Source: Oscillospiraceae bacterium
GTDB taxonomy: Bacteria > Bacillota > Clostridia > Oscillospirales > Oscillospiraceae
Reading direction: 5' to 3'
Length of the DNA: 54,060 nucleotides
Assembly (NCBI GenBank): GCA_902795345.1
Contig: CADBKO010000021.1
Coordinates: 1-54,060, forward strand
This document shows, one piece after another, positions 16,915-25,350 of the stretch. The notes beneath the pieces were generated by a model. The model searched no databases. It was not told where the DNA came from and was given only the letters and a program-made list of their open reading frames with translations. Position 1 is the stretch's first letter. Each line of letters opens with the position of its first letter. A program made the translations under genes and the position numbers.

Positions 16915-19908
16915 GTGAAAGTGAAGCAGAGAGAAAAGCATCTCCGCAAAGGGGGCAGAGAGGGGGAAGGCAGGCGCATGAGCGGCAAAAAGCGCTTCAT
17001 CCTGCAGCTCGTCGTCTTTGCCGTGGTCGCTCTGGTCTGCCTTGGATATGTGTTTCTCCATCGCGGGGACCTGGCCTCCCGCCCGACTTACCTGATCGAA
17101 TCCACCAGCGAGATCACCTTCGGTGAAAACGGGCAGACCCTGGTCATCGACAACGGCAAAAAGACCCTCCTGGTGCTGGACGGGGATGGGCAGCTGGTCA
17201 GCCGCTATGACGGCGGCAGCGACGACGCGCCGTTTTACTACGCCTGCTATGCCGTGCAGACAAGCGACGGCAGCATTTACGTCGCGGACATCAAGTACGG
17301 GGACCGGGGCAACCTGCTGGACTGGGAGCGTATCATCCGCCTGAACGGCAAAGAGAGCGAAGTCCTCTACAACGTGGATTATACCCTGTGGGCGGTGGAG
17401 AACACCCCGCTCCAGTACGGCCGCATCCTGGAGCTCCAGGCGTATGAGGGGAGGGTATACTTCCTTCTGGACACGGGCAGCCGGATCGAGCTCAAGGAGA
17501 TCGGTGCAGACGGCAGCGTGCGGGACCTGGGCTCGATCCCCGCGGAGGGCGTCAAGAACGACGCAGCCTATGACGCGAAGACGGGCCGGATCGTGGTGAT
17601 CAGCCGGAACAGCGAAATGACGATCTTCGATCTGGCGGACGGGACCCAGCGCCCGGTGGAGATCGGAGAAGGGCTGATGCCCTACGATGTGGCCGCCCGC
17701 AGCGGCGAGGTCTATTACACGGAAATGCTGGAACGCAGCGTGATCCACTTCGGCATCGACGATCCCGCCGATCAGAATGTGTTCTGCACCCTGGAGGAAT
17801 TCCCCTTCAAGCTGGATGTTTCTCCCGACGGCAGGGATGTGCTGGCCACGGACCAGGTGGCCTTCTATCGCATGACGGGGGACGGGCAGTATGCCTGCGC
17901 TTCCTCGGAATATGTGGATTCTGCCCGCGTTTCCTATCTTGCCCGCATCCTGCTGGCCTGGGTGGCCCTGGTGATCGGCGGCCTGAGCCTTGCCTATCTG
18001 CTGCTCCGGCTCATCATGGATATCCTGGGCGTCGCCATGCGCAACGAAAATGCGCTCCGCGTCGTGCTGATCATCGCCGCGGTGCTGGCAGTCTCCTTCG
18101 TGCTGGCGTATTCCCTGCTGCGGCAGCTGCTGGACGTCAACACCGATTCCAGCGAAGGCCGTGTCGGCCTGTTCTCGGAGCTGATGTACTCGGAGATCGA
18201 CAAGGACGCACTGCTCACCCTGGATAGCCCCGCCGACCACGGTTCCGAGGAATTCCAGGCCCTGAAGGCGCCCCTGGACGAGCATACCTGGAGGTCCTAT
18301 GAGACCGGGGACAACTTCTATTACATCCTTTACCGCGCCATCGACGGCAACGTGGTGATGGTCATGGACTTCGAGGATACCATGCCCTGCGCCCGGCCCA
18401 TGTATATCGACGACCCGGAGGACAACATCTATTCCCAGGTCCTCCACGAAGGGGAGCCCATCCAGGTCACGGAGGTCAGCTCCTACGGCGCCTGGAGCTT
18501 CCTGCTCACGGCGATCTACGGGGACGACGGCAGCATCATCGGCGAGCTGGAGGTGGGCCAGAGCCTGGACCAGATCCAGCGGCGGCAGAATGAAATGACC
18601 CGGGAAATGATCATCAATGCCGTCGTCTGCACCATCGTCATCGCCATGCTCCTGCTGGAGCTGACGTTCCTCATCACCTTCCTGAAGACCAAGCGCAGCG
18701 GGGAAGTGCTGGACAAGACCGACCATATCCCGGTGCGGACCCTGATGTTCCTCTCCTATCTGGCGGACTCCATGCAGGATGCGTTCATCGCCATCCTGTG
18801 CACCCAGCTGTATCAGGGCGGCCTGCCGGTTTCGGACAGCGTCGCCGTGGCCCTGCCCATGTCGGCGCAGCTGCTCATGATGGCGGTGTTCTCCCTCTTC
18901 GCCGGGCGCTTCGCGGAACGCTACGGTTCCCGCGTCAGCCTGACGGGGGGCATGCTGGTCCAGCTTTCCGGCCTTCTGTGCTGCCTGATCCTGGGCAGCT
19001 ATTCCGGCCTCCTCATCGGCAAAATGCTCATCGGCGCCGGTATGGGCATCGTGTACGTCAGCTGCAACACGGTGGCGGCCTCCGGCGGCACCAGCGAGAA
19101 ATCCGCCTCCGCCTTCGCCGCCGTCTCCGCCGGGACCCTGTCCGGCCTGACCATCGGCGCGGGCCTTTCCGCCGTGCTGCTTTCCATGGGCGGCTGGCGG
19201 CTCATCTACCTCATCGGCGCGGTCATCATCGGCCTGGGGGCGCTCCTGGCGGCCTCCTCCACCAATATCAGCCTCACGAAGCAGGCTTCGGAGGAAGCGG
19301 AGCAGAAGACTGTCAGCTTCGGCAAATTCTTCTTCAATCCCCGGGTATTCGGCTTCTTCCTGCTGATCCTCCTGCCCTTCATGATGTCGCTGTCCTACCG
19401 GGAATACTTCTTCCCCCTCTTCGCTTCGGAGAACGGCATCGGAGAGGTGCGCATCGGCCAGATCTACCTCCTGTGCGGCATGATCGTCATTTATATCGGG
19501 CCCTGGCTCTCCGGCATGCTCCTCAAGAAGCTGGGCGCGCTGTGGAGCATCGTCCTGGCCAGCGGGCTGATGGCGGCCGACATGCTGCTGTTCATCCTTT
19601 TCCCCAACCTGGTCAGCGTCATCGCCGGCGTGGTGATCCTCTCGGTGGTGATCTCCTTCGCCTATACCTGCCAGTACAGCTACTTCGAGCTGACGCCTGA
19701 GAGCGCGGCCTATGGGGAAGGGAGGGCCATGGGCGTCTATTCCGTGTTCGAAAGCCTGGGGCAGACTATCGGCCCCATTGCCTACGGCGTGCTCCTGACC
19801 TTCGGCTACCGCAGCGGTATCTTGGTCTTCTGCCTGGTGATGTTTGCGATGCTGCTGGCCTTTGTGGCCATGACTTACCGCAGCGCCAAAGAATACAGAG
19901 AAAATTGA
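16915..19908 (+). CDS. Sensor-MFS fusion: repeat domain, Cache-like domain and major facilitator transporter
   Basis: A 997-residue protein; GTG 16915 follows GGGAGG by eight bases, and a later ATG at 16978 is possible. Layout: membrane helix (about 28-47), an extracytoplasmic domain with NHL/propeller-like repeats (to about 335), two membrane helices (about 342-400), an extracytoplasmic Cache-like segment ending GDDGSIIGELEVGQSLDQI, a helix (about 563-583), then a 12-helix MFS domain. The loop FAGRFAERYGSR matches the MFS motif A region, and GAGMGIVYVSCNT is helix 5. A transporter fused to a large sensory front is unusual. The front half follows the same order as the cyclase-like protein at 5270, so the two probably share a sensor with different outputs. 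The transporter may have become a receptor. It follows the pseudophosphatase gene by 56 bases. Confidence 0.8.
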   Translation: MKVKQREKHLRKGGREGEGRRMSGKKRFILQLVVFAVVALVCLGYVFLHRGDLASRPTYLIESTSEITFGENGQTLVIDNGKKTLLVLDGDGQLVSRYDGGSDDAPFYYACYAVQTSDGSIYVADIKYGDRGNLLDWERIIRLNGKESEVLYNVDYTLWAVENTPLQYGRILELQAYEGRVYFLLDTGSRIELKEIGADGSVRDLGSIPAEGVKNDAAYDAKTGRIVVISRNSEMTIFDLADGTQRPVEIGEGLMPYDVAARSGEVYYTEMLERSVIHFGIDDPADQNVFCTLEEFPFKLDVSPDGRDVLATDQVAFYRMTGDGQYACASSEYVDSARVSYLARILLAWVALVIGGLSLAYLLLRLIMDILGVAMRNENALRVVLIIAAVLAVSFVLAYSLLRQLLDVNTDSSEGRVGLFSELMYSEIDKDALLTLDSPADHGSEEFQALKAPLDEHTWRSYETGDNFYYILYRAIDGNVVMVMDFEDTMPCARPMYIDDPEDNIYSQVLHEGEPIQVTEVSSYGAWSFLLTAIYGDDGSIIGELEVGQSLDQIQRRQNEMTREMIINAVVCTIVIAMLLLELTFLITFLKTKRSGEVLDKTDHIPVRTLMFLSYLADSMQDAFIAILCTQLYQGGLPVSDSVAVALPMSAQLLMMAVFSLFAGRFAERYGSRVSLTGGMLVQLSGLLCCLILGSYSGLLIGKMLIGAGMGIVYVSCNTVAASGGTSEKSASAFAAVSAGTLSGLTIGAGLSAVLLSMGGWRLIYLIGAVIIGLGALLAASSTNISLTKQASEEAEQKTVSFGKFFFNPRVFGFFLLILLPFMMSLSYREYFFPLFASENGIGEVRIGQIYLLCGMIVIYIGPWLSGMLLKKLGALWSIVLASGLMAADMLLFILFPNLVSVIAGVVILSVVISFAYTCQYSYFELTPESAAYGEGRAMGVYSVFESLGQTIGPIAYGVLLTFGYRSGILVFCLVMFAMLLAFVAMTYRSAKEYREN

Positions 19909-19923
19909 GCGGGGTGAATACCC

Positions 19924-20511
19924 ATGATCGAATACCGTCCCATCAAAGGATCAGATATTCCCAGGATCGTCGCGCTGTTTTCGGAATTCCTCAGCACGGG
20001 CCAGCCTATTTCCGATTCCATCCGCGCCCTGTGGAAGCAGGGCCTGTATAAGGGCTATGCCGCCGTGGAGGATGGGGAGATGCTGGGCTTTATGACCGTA
20101 TCCTCCGGCATCGCTTTCACCTATCCCCATCCGGAGCTGGAGGCAGAGCTGGCCGGGATCGTCCAGGGGGAGACGGTCGCCTACTGCGACGCGCTCCTGG
20201 TCCTGCCGGGCCACCGGAACCGGGGCGTGGCCCATGAACTGGCCAGCCGGTGCCGCGGCATGCTCCGGCGGAGAAATGTCGCCTATCTCCTGGTGGAGAT
20301 CTGGATCTATCCCGACGGAAGGGTCCCGGGAAAGCCGGTGTACGATACCATCGGGAAGCTGGTCTGGCAGAAGCGGATCGAGGGCTTTTACAAGGATATG
20401 GAGCGCTACGGCATGAGCTGCCCCATTTGCGGCAGAAACTGTGTGTGCGGCGCCTGGGTCGAGCTGCTGCAGATCGAATACCCGGAAAAGAAGCGGGCAG
20501 CAGACAAATAA
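19924..20511 (+). CDS. GNAT N-acetyltransferase with C-terminal cysteine cluster
   Basis: A 195-residue GNAT-fold protein. The acetyl-CoA binding motif A is clear (LLVLPGHRNRGVAHEL, with the Q/RxxGxG/A pattern as RNRGVA), preceded by the substrate-side strand YCDALLV. The C-terminus carries CPICGRNCVCGAW, four closely spaced cysteines that may bind a metal; this tail is not part of the standard GNAT fold. It begins 15 bases after the sensor-MFS gene, so it belongs to the same operon. Substrate unknown; modification of a CIS or signalling protein would be inference. Confidence 0.8.
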   Translation: MIEYRPIKGSDIPRIVALFSEFLSTGQPISDSIRALWKQGLYKGYAAVEDGEMLGFMTVSSGIAFTYPHPELEAELAGIVQGETVAYCDALLVLPGHRNRGVAHELASRCRGMLRRRNVAYLLVEIWIYPDGRVPGKPVYDTIGKLVWQKRIEGFYKDMERYGMSCPICGRNCVCGAWVELLQIEYPEKKRAADK

Positions 20512-20547
20512 GCAGTCTCCCGATGGGGAGCATGGAGGCATGCCAAT

Positions 20548-22173
20548 ATGAGCAAGAAGAGTAAAACGCGGCATTCCCTCAGCCGCCGCATCACGGCGCT
20601 GATCGCCATCCTGATGGCCGTCATGTTCCTGGCGGTCTCCTTCATCAGCTATCGTGCGCTGCGGTCCACCTACCTGCGGCTTTACAGCGAAAAAGCCCAG
20701 GATATCGTCCGCTCCCTCGCCAGCGAGATCGACGGGGACAGACTTTACCATTATGTGGAAACCGGGGAGACAGACAGCTATTATGACTGGCTCTCGCAGG
20801 AATTCACGATGTTCAAGTCCCAGTTCTCCGGCATAGCCTTCCTGTATCTCTTCTACCCGGAAGAGGAGCGGTTCATCTATATCCTGGAAGCCATGAAGCC
20901 GGGGGACGATCCGGACGACATCAACGCCATGGGAGAGGACTTTCCCTACGGTGAGATGGAACTGGCGCATCTTGTGCCGGATATCAAGGCCGGGCGCGCC
21001 TCCTCGGAGCTGATCCTGGGCGCGGACGTGGGCTACGGTGAAACGGTCAGCGCCTGGGCGCCGGTTTTCGACTCCGACGGGAAGGTCGCCGCAATGGTGG
21101 AGGCGGACTGCAGCCTTGCAAACCTGAGCGCGGTGATCCGGGAATATGCCCTGCGCATCATCGGCGTGCAGCTGCTGTTTATGCTCCTCGTTCTGCTGCT
21201 GGTGATCGAGATCCTGCAGCGCAATGTGACGCGGCCCGTCGGCCAGCTTTCGAAGATGGTGGAATCCTATGAGCACGGCAGCGTGACCCAGCCGAAGTTC
21301 CGGCATGAGGACGAACTCCAAATGCTGGGCGATTCCTTTGTCGAAATGACCGAGCGCATCAACGCCTACACCCAGGAGGTCGCCCGGGCCACGGAGGAGC
21401 AGGGGCGCATCAGCGCGGAATACAACGTGGCGAAGCAGATCCAGACCGACATCCTGCCCAGCGTGTTCCCGGCCTTCCCCGAGCGCAGGGATTTCGATAT
21501 CTATGCCTCCCTGTATTCCAGCAAGGAGATCTGCGGGGATTTCTACGACTTCTTCCTGATCGACGAGGACCATCTGTGCATGGTGGTGGGGGATGTGTCC
21601 GGCAAGGGCGTCCCCGCGGCCATGTTCATGGTCATCGTGAAGACCCTCATCAAGAACCGGGCGCTCCAGGGCTTCTCCCCGGCGGAGGTGCTCCAAAACG
21701 TCAGCGAGCAGGTGCTGGAGGGCAACAACGCGGGCATGTTCACCACGGTCTGGCTGGCGGTGCTGGAGCTTTCCACCGGAAAAGGCCTTGCCGCCAACGC
21801 GGGCCAGGAGCATCCGGCGCTGCGCCACGCCGGGAAACGCTTCGAGCTGCAGGAATACCGCCATTCGCCGCCGGTGGGCGCGATGGAGGGCGTCCGTTTC
21901 CGGGATCACGGTTTCCAGCTGGAACCCGGCGACACTTTGTTCGTCTATACGGATGGGGTGAAGAACAGCAAGAATCCGAAGGAGGAGACCTTCGGCAAGG
22001 AGCGCATCCTGGAGGCGCTGAACCGGGAGCCTGGGGCCACGCCCAGCGTGCTGCTGCAGACGATGAAATCCGCCATCGACAGCTTCTACGGCGAAGCGCA
22101 GCAGACGGATGACCTGACGATGCTGTCCCTGAAATACTACGGAACGGGCCAGCCTTCGGACGAGTGGAAATAA
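20548..22173 (+). CDS. Cache-HAMP-SpoIIE serine phosphatase (RsbU-type), apparently active
   Basis: A 541-residue membrane protein: helix at about 18-38, an extracytoplasmic Cache-like sensor (about 45-200), helix at about 205-228, HAMP (about 230-285), and a PP2C/SpoIIE domain (about 290-540). The metal-binding motifs are intact: GDFYDFF with D331, GDVSGKG with D349, YTDGV with D469 and TDDLTML near the end. Enzymes of this group dephosphorylate STAS anti-sigma antagonists in partner-switch pathways, and a STAS gene follows directly. The contrast with the degenerate SpoIIE protein upstream is clear. The start at ATG 20548 lies 36 bases after the GNAT stop. It would act as the input of a partner switch, probably sensing an extracytoplasmic ligand. 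Confidence 0.9.
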   Translation: MSKKSKTRHSLSRRITALIAILMAVMFLAVSFISYRALRSTYLRLYSEKAQDIVRSLASEIDGDRLYHYVETGETDSYYDWLSQEFTMFKSQFSGIAFLYLFYPEEERFIYILEAMKPGDDPDDINAMGEDFPYGEMELAHLVPDIKAGRASSELILGADVGYGETVSAWAPVFDSDGKVAAMVEADCSLANLSAVIREYALRIIGVQLLFMLLVLLLVIEILQRNVTRPVGQLSKMVESYEHGSVTQPKFRHEDELQMLGDSFVEMTERINAYTQEVARATEEQGRISAEYNVAKQIQTDILPSVFPAFPERRDFDIYASLYSSKEICGDFYDFFLIDEDHLCMVVGDVSGKGVPAAMFMVIVKTLIKNRALQGFSPAEVLQNVSEQVLEGNNAGMFTTVWLAVLELSTGKGLAANAGQEHPALRHAGKRFELQEYRHSPPVGAMEGVRFRDHGFQLEPGDTLFVYTDGVKNSKNPKEETFGKERILEALNREPGATPSVLLQTMKSAIDSFYGEAQQTDDLTMLSLKYYGTGQPSDEWK

Positions 22174-22200
22174 ATGCCGGAGTGAGAGGAGAACAGAAAA

Positions 22201-22503
22201 ATGCTGACGATCAACAAAACCGCGGAGGGAGAAAAGGTGACCTTTTCTCTGGAGGGAAATCTGGATATCGACACCGCGCCCCAGCTGGAAGCGGAGCTCA
22301 AGCGGGCGCTGGACCGGACGACGGAGCTGGTCTTTGATTTCCGGGGCCTGAAATACATCTCTTCCGCCGGCCTGCGGGTGCTTCTGCTGGCGCAGAAGCA
22401 GATGAACCGCCAGGGGCGGATGCGCCTCGTCCATGTGGGAGAGACGGTGATGGAGACGCTGGAGATCACGGGCTTTGCGGATATTTTTTACATCGCAGAT
22501 TGA
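22201..22503 (+). CDS. STAS-domain anti-sigma factor antagonist (SpoIIAA/RsbV-like)
   Basis: A 100-residue stand-alone STAS domain. The conserved segment DFRGLKYISSAGLRVLLLAQ contains the serine pair that is phosphorylated by the anti-sigma kinase and dephosphorylated by SpoIIE-type phosphatases. It starts behind AGAGGAG and follows the active SpoIIE gene by 27 bases, forming a plain phosphatase-antagonist pair. No intact anti-sigma kinase (RsbW) or sigma factor is visible in the window; the only RsbW-like domain nearby is the degenerate one in the 15248 gene. Confidence 0.9.
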   Translation: MLTINKTAEGEKVTFSLEGNLDIDTAPQLEAELKRALDRTTELVFDFRGLKYISSAGLRVLLLAQKQMNRQGRMRLVHVGETVMETLEITGFADIFYIAD

Positions 22504-22582
22504 CGCGGGGCGCACATTGCGTTAAGATGAGACTAGATGCCGTATCCGGCAGCCGGCCCGCCGGGCAGAAGGAGGAATTGCA

Positions 22583-23359
22583 ATGTCGGAATGGAAAAAG
22601 CTGAAACCGGAATGGATGAAGGACCAGGTGTTCACCCTGGCGGACCCGGCCCCCTGGGATCTGTCGGAGCTGAAGCAGGTGGTGGACGTGACCGATCCCC
22701 GCAGTGTGGCGGCCTATTGGGTCTGGAGCGTGTGCCGCCTGGTGGACGATTATGACGACGGCATGGGGATGATGAAGTATCTCTTCGCCGATCTGGAGCC
22801 CTTTGGCCGCGGCTTCGTGGAGGGCGGCGGCGCGGGCCGTGCCGGCTGGGACACGTATTTCAATGAGCGCCTCAGAAGCGCCCAGTATAACTGGCTGCCC
22901 CGGGCTTATTTTGACGGGGCCGAGAGCGCCAACGGTTTCCAGCCCCGGCGTCCCCTTAACCTGGAGCTGTACTATAATTCCACCAATACGGAGACCATCA
23001 ACAGCCAGAGCCTGAAAGCTCTGGGCCGCCTGAACATCGTCTACTGGGTCAAGAGCTATGCCGCTGGCAACAAGGTCAACATCACCCTCAGCCAGTTCGA
23101 CGAGAGCGATCGCTGGTATGTCACCAGCGGCGCCAGCTCTTCCGGCCTGTTCTACGATCAGTCCAGCGCTCTGAGCAACGCGGGCCGCGCCCGCCTGCAG
23201 GAGGCGGCCAATGACCCCAGCACCCCGGAGGAGCACCGCGCCCGTTACAGCGGCGCACCCGCCCCCTCCGCCCCGGCAGGGGAGAAGGTATGCCCCCAGT
23301 GCGGGGAACGGTGCCCGGCCCAGGCCAATTTCTGCCCCCGCTGCGGCGCGAAGCTGTGA
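22583..23359 (+). CDS. Hypothetical protein with C-terminal zinc ribbon
   Basis: A 258-residue protein without membrane segments, starting behind AGAAGGAGG. The first 200 residues are rich in aromatic residues (WKKLKPEW, YWVWSVCRL, VNITLSQF) and form a domain I do not recognise with confidence. The C-terminus ends in a four-cysteine ribbon (CPQCGERCP...FCPRCGAKL) after a Pro/Ala linker. It is the last gene before the terminator at 23384. It may be the last member of the CIS operon or a separate small unit; an 80-base gap precedes it. Confidence 0.65.
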   Translation: MSEWKKLKPEWMKDQVFTLADPAPWDLSELKQVVDVTDPRSVAAYWVWSVCRLVDDYDDGMGMMKYLFADLEPFGRGFVEGGGAGRAGWDTYFNERLRSAQYNWLPRAYFDGAESANGFQPRRPLNLELYYNSTNTETINSQSLKALGRLNIVYWVKSYAAGNKVNITLSQFDESDRWYVTSGASSSGLFYDQSSALSNAGRARLQEAANDPSTPEEHRARYSGAPAPSAPAGEKVCPQCGERCPAQANFCPRCGAKL

Positions 23360-23383
23360 GAAAAGAAAAAATCCGAATATGAA

Positions 23384-23416
23384 AAACAGCCTCCGGCGTC
23401 ATGCCGGAGGCTGTTT
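23384..23416. terminator. Bidirectional hairpin terminator
   Basis: A perfect 14-bp stem (23384-23397 with 23403-23416) and a 5-base loop, with A-rich sequence on the left and TTT at the right end. It separates two convergent transcription units: the CIS operon from the left and the DacF-like gene from the right. Confidence 0.9.
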
Positions 23417-23430
23417 ATGCTTCTTGGAGG

Positions 23431-24816
23431 TCATTTCCGGGAAGCGGCGGTCTCCCGCGCTTCCTTCCGCCGGGCTTTCCGTTCCCGGCTGCGCAGGATG
23501 CGATAGCGGATCACGAAGGCGATGTAGAGAAGGATCACGGCGGCGACCACGAGGAAGATGGTGCGGAAGCCCTTGCTGTGCAGCAGCTCCTTCAGCCGCT
23601 GGCGCATCAGCTCCACCCGGGAGACGGCCACGTCCGTGTTGGCGATCAGGGAGAAGGGACCGTAGGTGCTGCCGTCTCTGCCCTCGACCGTCAATTCCCC
23701 CAGGACCTGCCCCCGGCTGACCGGGGCAGTGAGGGGCTCGGCCCCCTCCTGCTGGCTGAATATCCGGATCTTGCGGGTATACTCCTCGGAAATGTCCAGG
23801 TCGTTGGGCAGGAAGAGCTTCAGCTCCTCGGAAGCGCAGCATACCACCGTGTCGGTGCCCTCCGCAAGGCGGATGGGGATCTCCGTGACCGGCTCGATGG
23901 TGCTGACCACGTCCCGCAGGCTGTAACAGGAATTGAACCACTGGAACAGCTGCCGGGTCTGGATGAAGCTCTGGATGTCGTAGAAGCCGTTGTCTGATTC
24001 CAGCACCTTGCAGCCCAGCACGATGGAGACCACATAGCTCCCGTCCGTTTTCATGGAGGAGGCCAGGCAGTAGCCCGCATCGTCCGTGTAGCTGGACTTG
24101 AGGCCGCAGGCGAGGGAGTAGTAGTATCGGGTGTAATCCTGCCGCAGGATGTAGTTGCCGTTGGTGAGCTTCCGCGCGCCGGAAAGGTTGGTGGCGGGGA
24201 TCTCCGCCTCCACGGTGTCGGCGATCTCCACCAGCTCCTCGTGCTGCACGAAGGCGGCGGCGATCAGAGCCATATCGTAGGCGGTGGAGAAATGATTTTC
24301 ATTGGGCAGGCCGTGGGCGTTGACGAAGGAAGTGCTCTTGCAGCCAAGCTCGGCGGCCCGGATGTTCATGTCGCTGACGAAGCGGCTGAGGCTGCCGCTC
24401 ACGTATTCCGCGATGATGTTGCAGGCGTCGCTGGCGCCGCCCACCAGGGCGCAGGTCAGCAGGTCCTTCAGGGACATCTCTTCCCCGGGGACGATGTTCT
24501 GTATGCTGGCGTCGGCAGTGATGTCGCTTTGGGAGGTGCTGAAAGCCGTGACCTTGTCCGCATAGTCGATGTCCCCCCGGTCCACGGCCTCCGCCGCCAG
24601 CAGGGCGGTCATCATCACCGTCAGCCCGGCCACATAGAGAGGCGTGTCCGCATTGAGGGAATACAGCACGTTGCCCGAGGCCGCGTCCATCATCACGGCG
24701 GCCCTGGCGTCGATCACCGGCGGCGCTTCGTCGGCGGCAAGGCCGGGCGTCACCACGCCCAGAAGAAGGACGAGCACCAGCGCGAGAGTCAGGAGAGAAC
24801 GGATAAGCTGTTTCAT
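23431..24816 (-). CDS. DacF-like peptidase S11 family protein lacking all active-site motifs
   Basis: A 461-residue exported protein. I start it at ATG 24816 (ACGGAG six bases upstream) rather than the in-frame GTG at 24834. A signal peptide is clear (residues 4-28). The S11 D-Ala-D-Ala carboxypeptidase fold is obvious from 35 to 260, followed by a C-terminal beta domain and a membrane helix with a basic tail near 420-460. The three catalytic motifs are gone: SxxK reads G64-L-T-V67, SxN reads G127-A-S129, KTG reads K240-S-S242. The neighbouring residues are otherwise family-like (MMTALLAAEA, SDAC, YTDDAGYC). It should therefore not hydrolyse peptidoglycan or bind beta-lactam covalently. It could be a scaffold or sensor of wall precursors. 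Confidence 0.85.
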   Translation of the reverse strand: MKQLIRSLLTLALVLVLLLGVVTPGLAADEAPPVIDARAAVMMDAASGNVLYSLNADTPLYVAGLTVMMTALLAAEAVDRGDIDYADKVTAFSTSQSDITADASIQNIVPGEEMSLKDLLTCALVGGASDACNIIAEYVSGSLSRFVSDMNIRAAELGCKSTSFVNAHGLPNENHFSTAYDMALIAAAFVQHEELVEIADTVEAEIPATNLSGARKLTNGNYILRQDYTRYYYSLACGLKSSYTDDAGYCLASSMKTDGSYVVSIVLGCKVLESDNGFYDIQSFIQTRQLFQWFNSCYSLRDVVSTIEPVTEIPIRLAEGTDTVVCCASEELKLFLPNDLDISEEYTRKIRIFSQQEGAEPLTAPVSRGQVLGELTVEGRDGSTYGPFSLIANTDVAVSRVELMRQRLKELLHSKGFRTIFLVVAAVILLYIAFVIRYRILRSRERKARRKEARETAASRK

Positions 24817-24863
24817 GGCAAGCTCCGTAATCACATTCGTAATTGCATAAGGGTATCAATAAA

Positions 24864-24893
24864 AATATAGCAAAGATGGGACTTGAATTGCAA
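24864..24893 (-). promoter_or_regulatory. Sigma-70/SigA-type promoter for the DacF-like gene
   Basis: On the minus strand, TTGCAA (plus 24888-24893) is followed after 18 bases by TATATT (plus 24864-24869). It points to the DacF-like gene starting at 24816. Confidence 0.6.
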
Positions 24894-24901
24894 GAGGAAA
24901 T

Positions 24902-25333
24902 ATGAGATATTTAATCCAGTCCCCAGTCAACTCGTGGAAGAGGGTGCCGGAAGGCGTGAAAAAGCGAAAGATCCCGGCGTTTCCGGGCGGCCCGGGGGTG
25001 CTGGCCGGGGCCCTTTGCCTTTGCCTGCTGCTGGGCTTTTTCCTGGGCGTCCTTCGCGTCCGCAGCCGGAGCGGAGAGGTGACGGTGATCGCCGGGGCCC
25101 CGGCGGAGGAGGTCCGAAGCATGCCCTCCGGGCTTGTGGACATCAACACGGCGGACGAAGAACAGCTCCAGACCCTTCCGGGCATCGGCCCTGCGCTGGC
25201 GGAGCGGATCGTCGCTTATCGGGAAGAAAAAGGCGGATTTCAATATCTGTACGAGCTGACCGACGTGAAGGGCATCGGCAGCAAGACCTTTGAGGCGCTC
25301 CAGGACAGGATCACCCTGGGGACGGAAGATTGA
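24902..25333 (+). CDS. ComEA-like helix-hairpin-helix DNA-binding protein
   Basis: A 143-residue protein: basic start, one membrane helix at about 30-52 (LAGALCLCLLLGFFLGVL), short linker, then two helix-hairpin-helix motifs at about 80-140 (VDINTADEEQLQTLPGIG, GFQYLYELTDVKGIG). This is the ComEA C-terminal domain that binds DNA at the outer face of the membrane during transformation. It lacks the longer linker domain of the canonical protein, and no comEC follows. The start at ATG 24902 has AGAGGAA upstream. The response regulator begins 17 bases after its stop. Confidence 0.88.
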   Translation: MRYLIQSPVNSWKRVPEGVKKRKIPAFPGGPGVLAGALCLCLLLGFFLGVLRVRSRSGEVTVIAGAPAEEVRSMPSGLVDINTADEEQLQTLPGIGPALAERIVAYREEKGGFQYLYELTDVKGIGSKTFEALQDRITLGTED

Positions 25334-25350
25334 GCTGGTAGGAGAGAAGC

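Noticed and set aside
24817..24834. GTG start of the DacF-like gene at 24834
   Set aside because: ATG 24816 has GGAG at the right distance and starts directly at a normal signal peptide.
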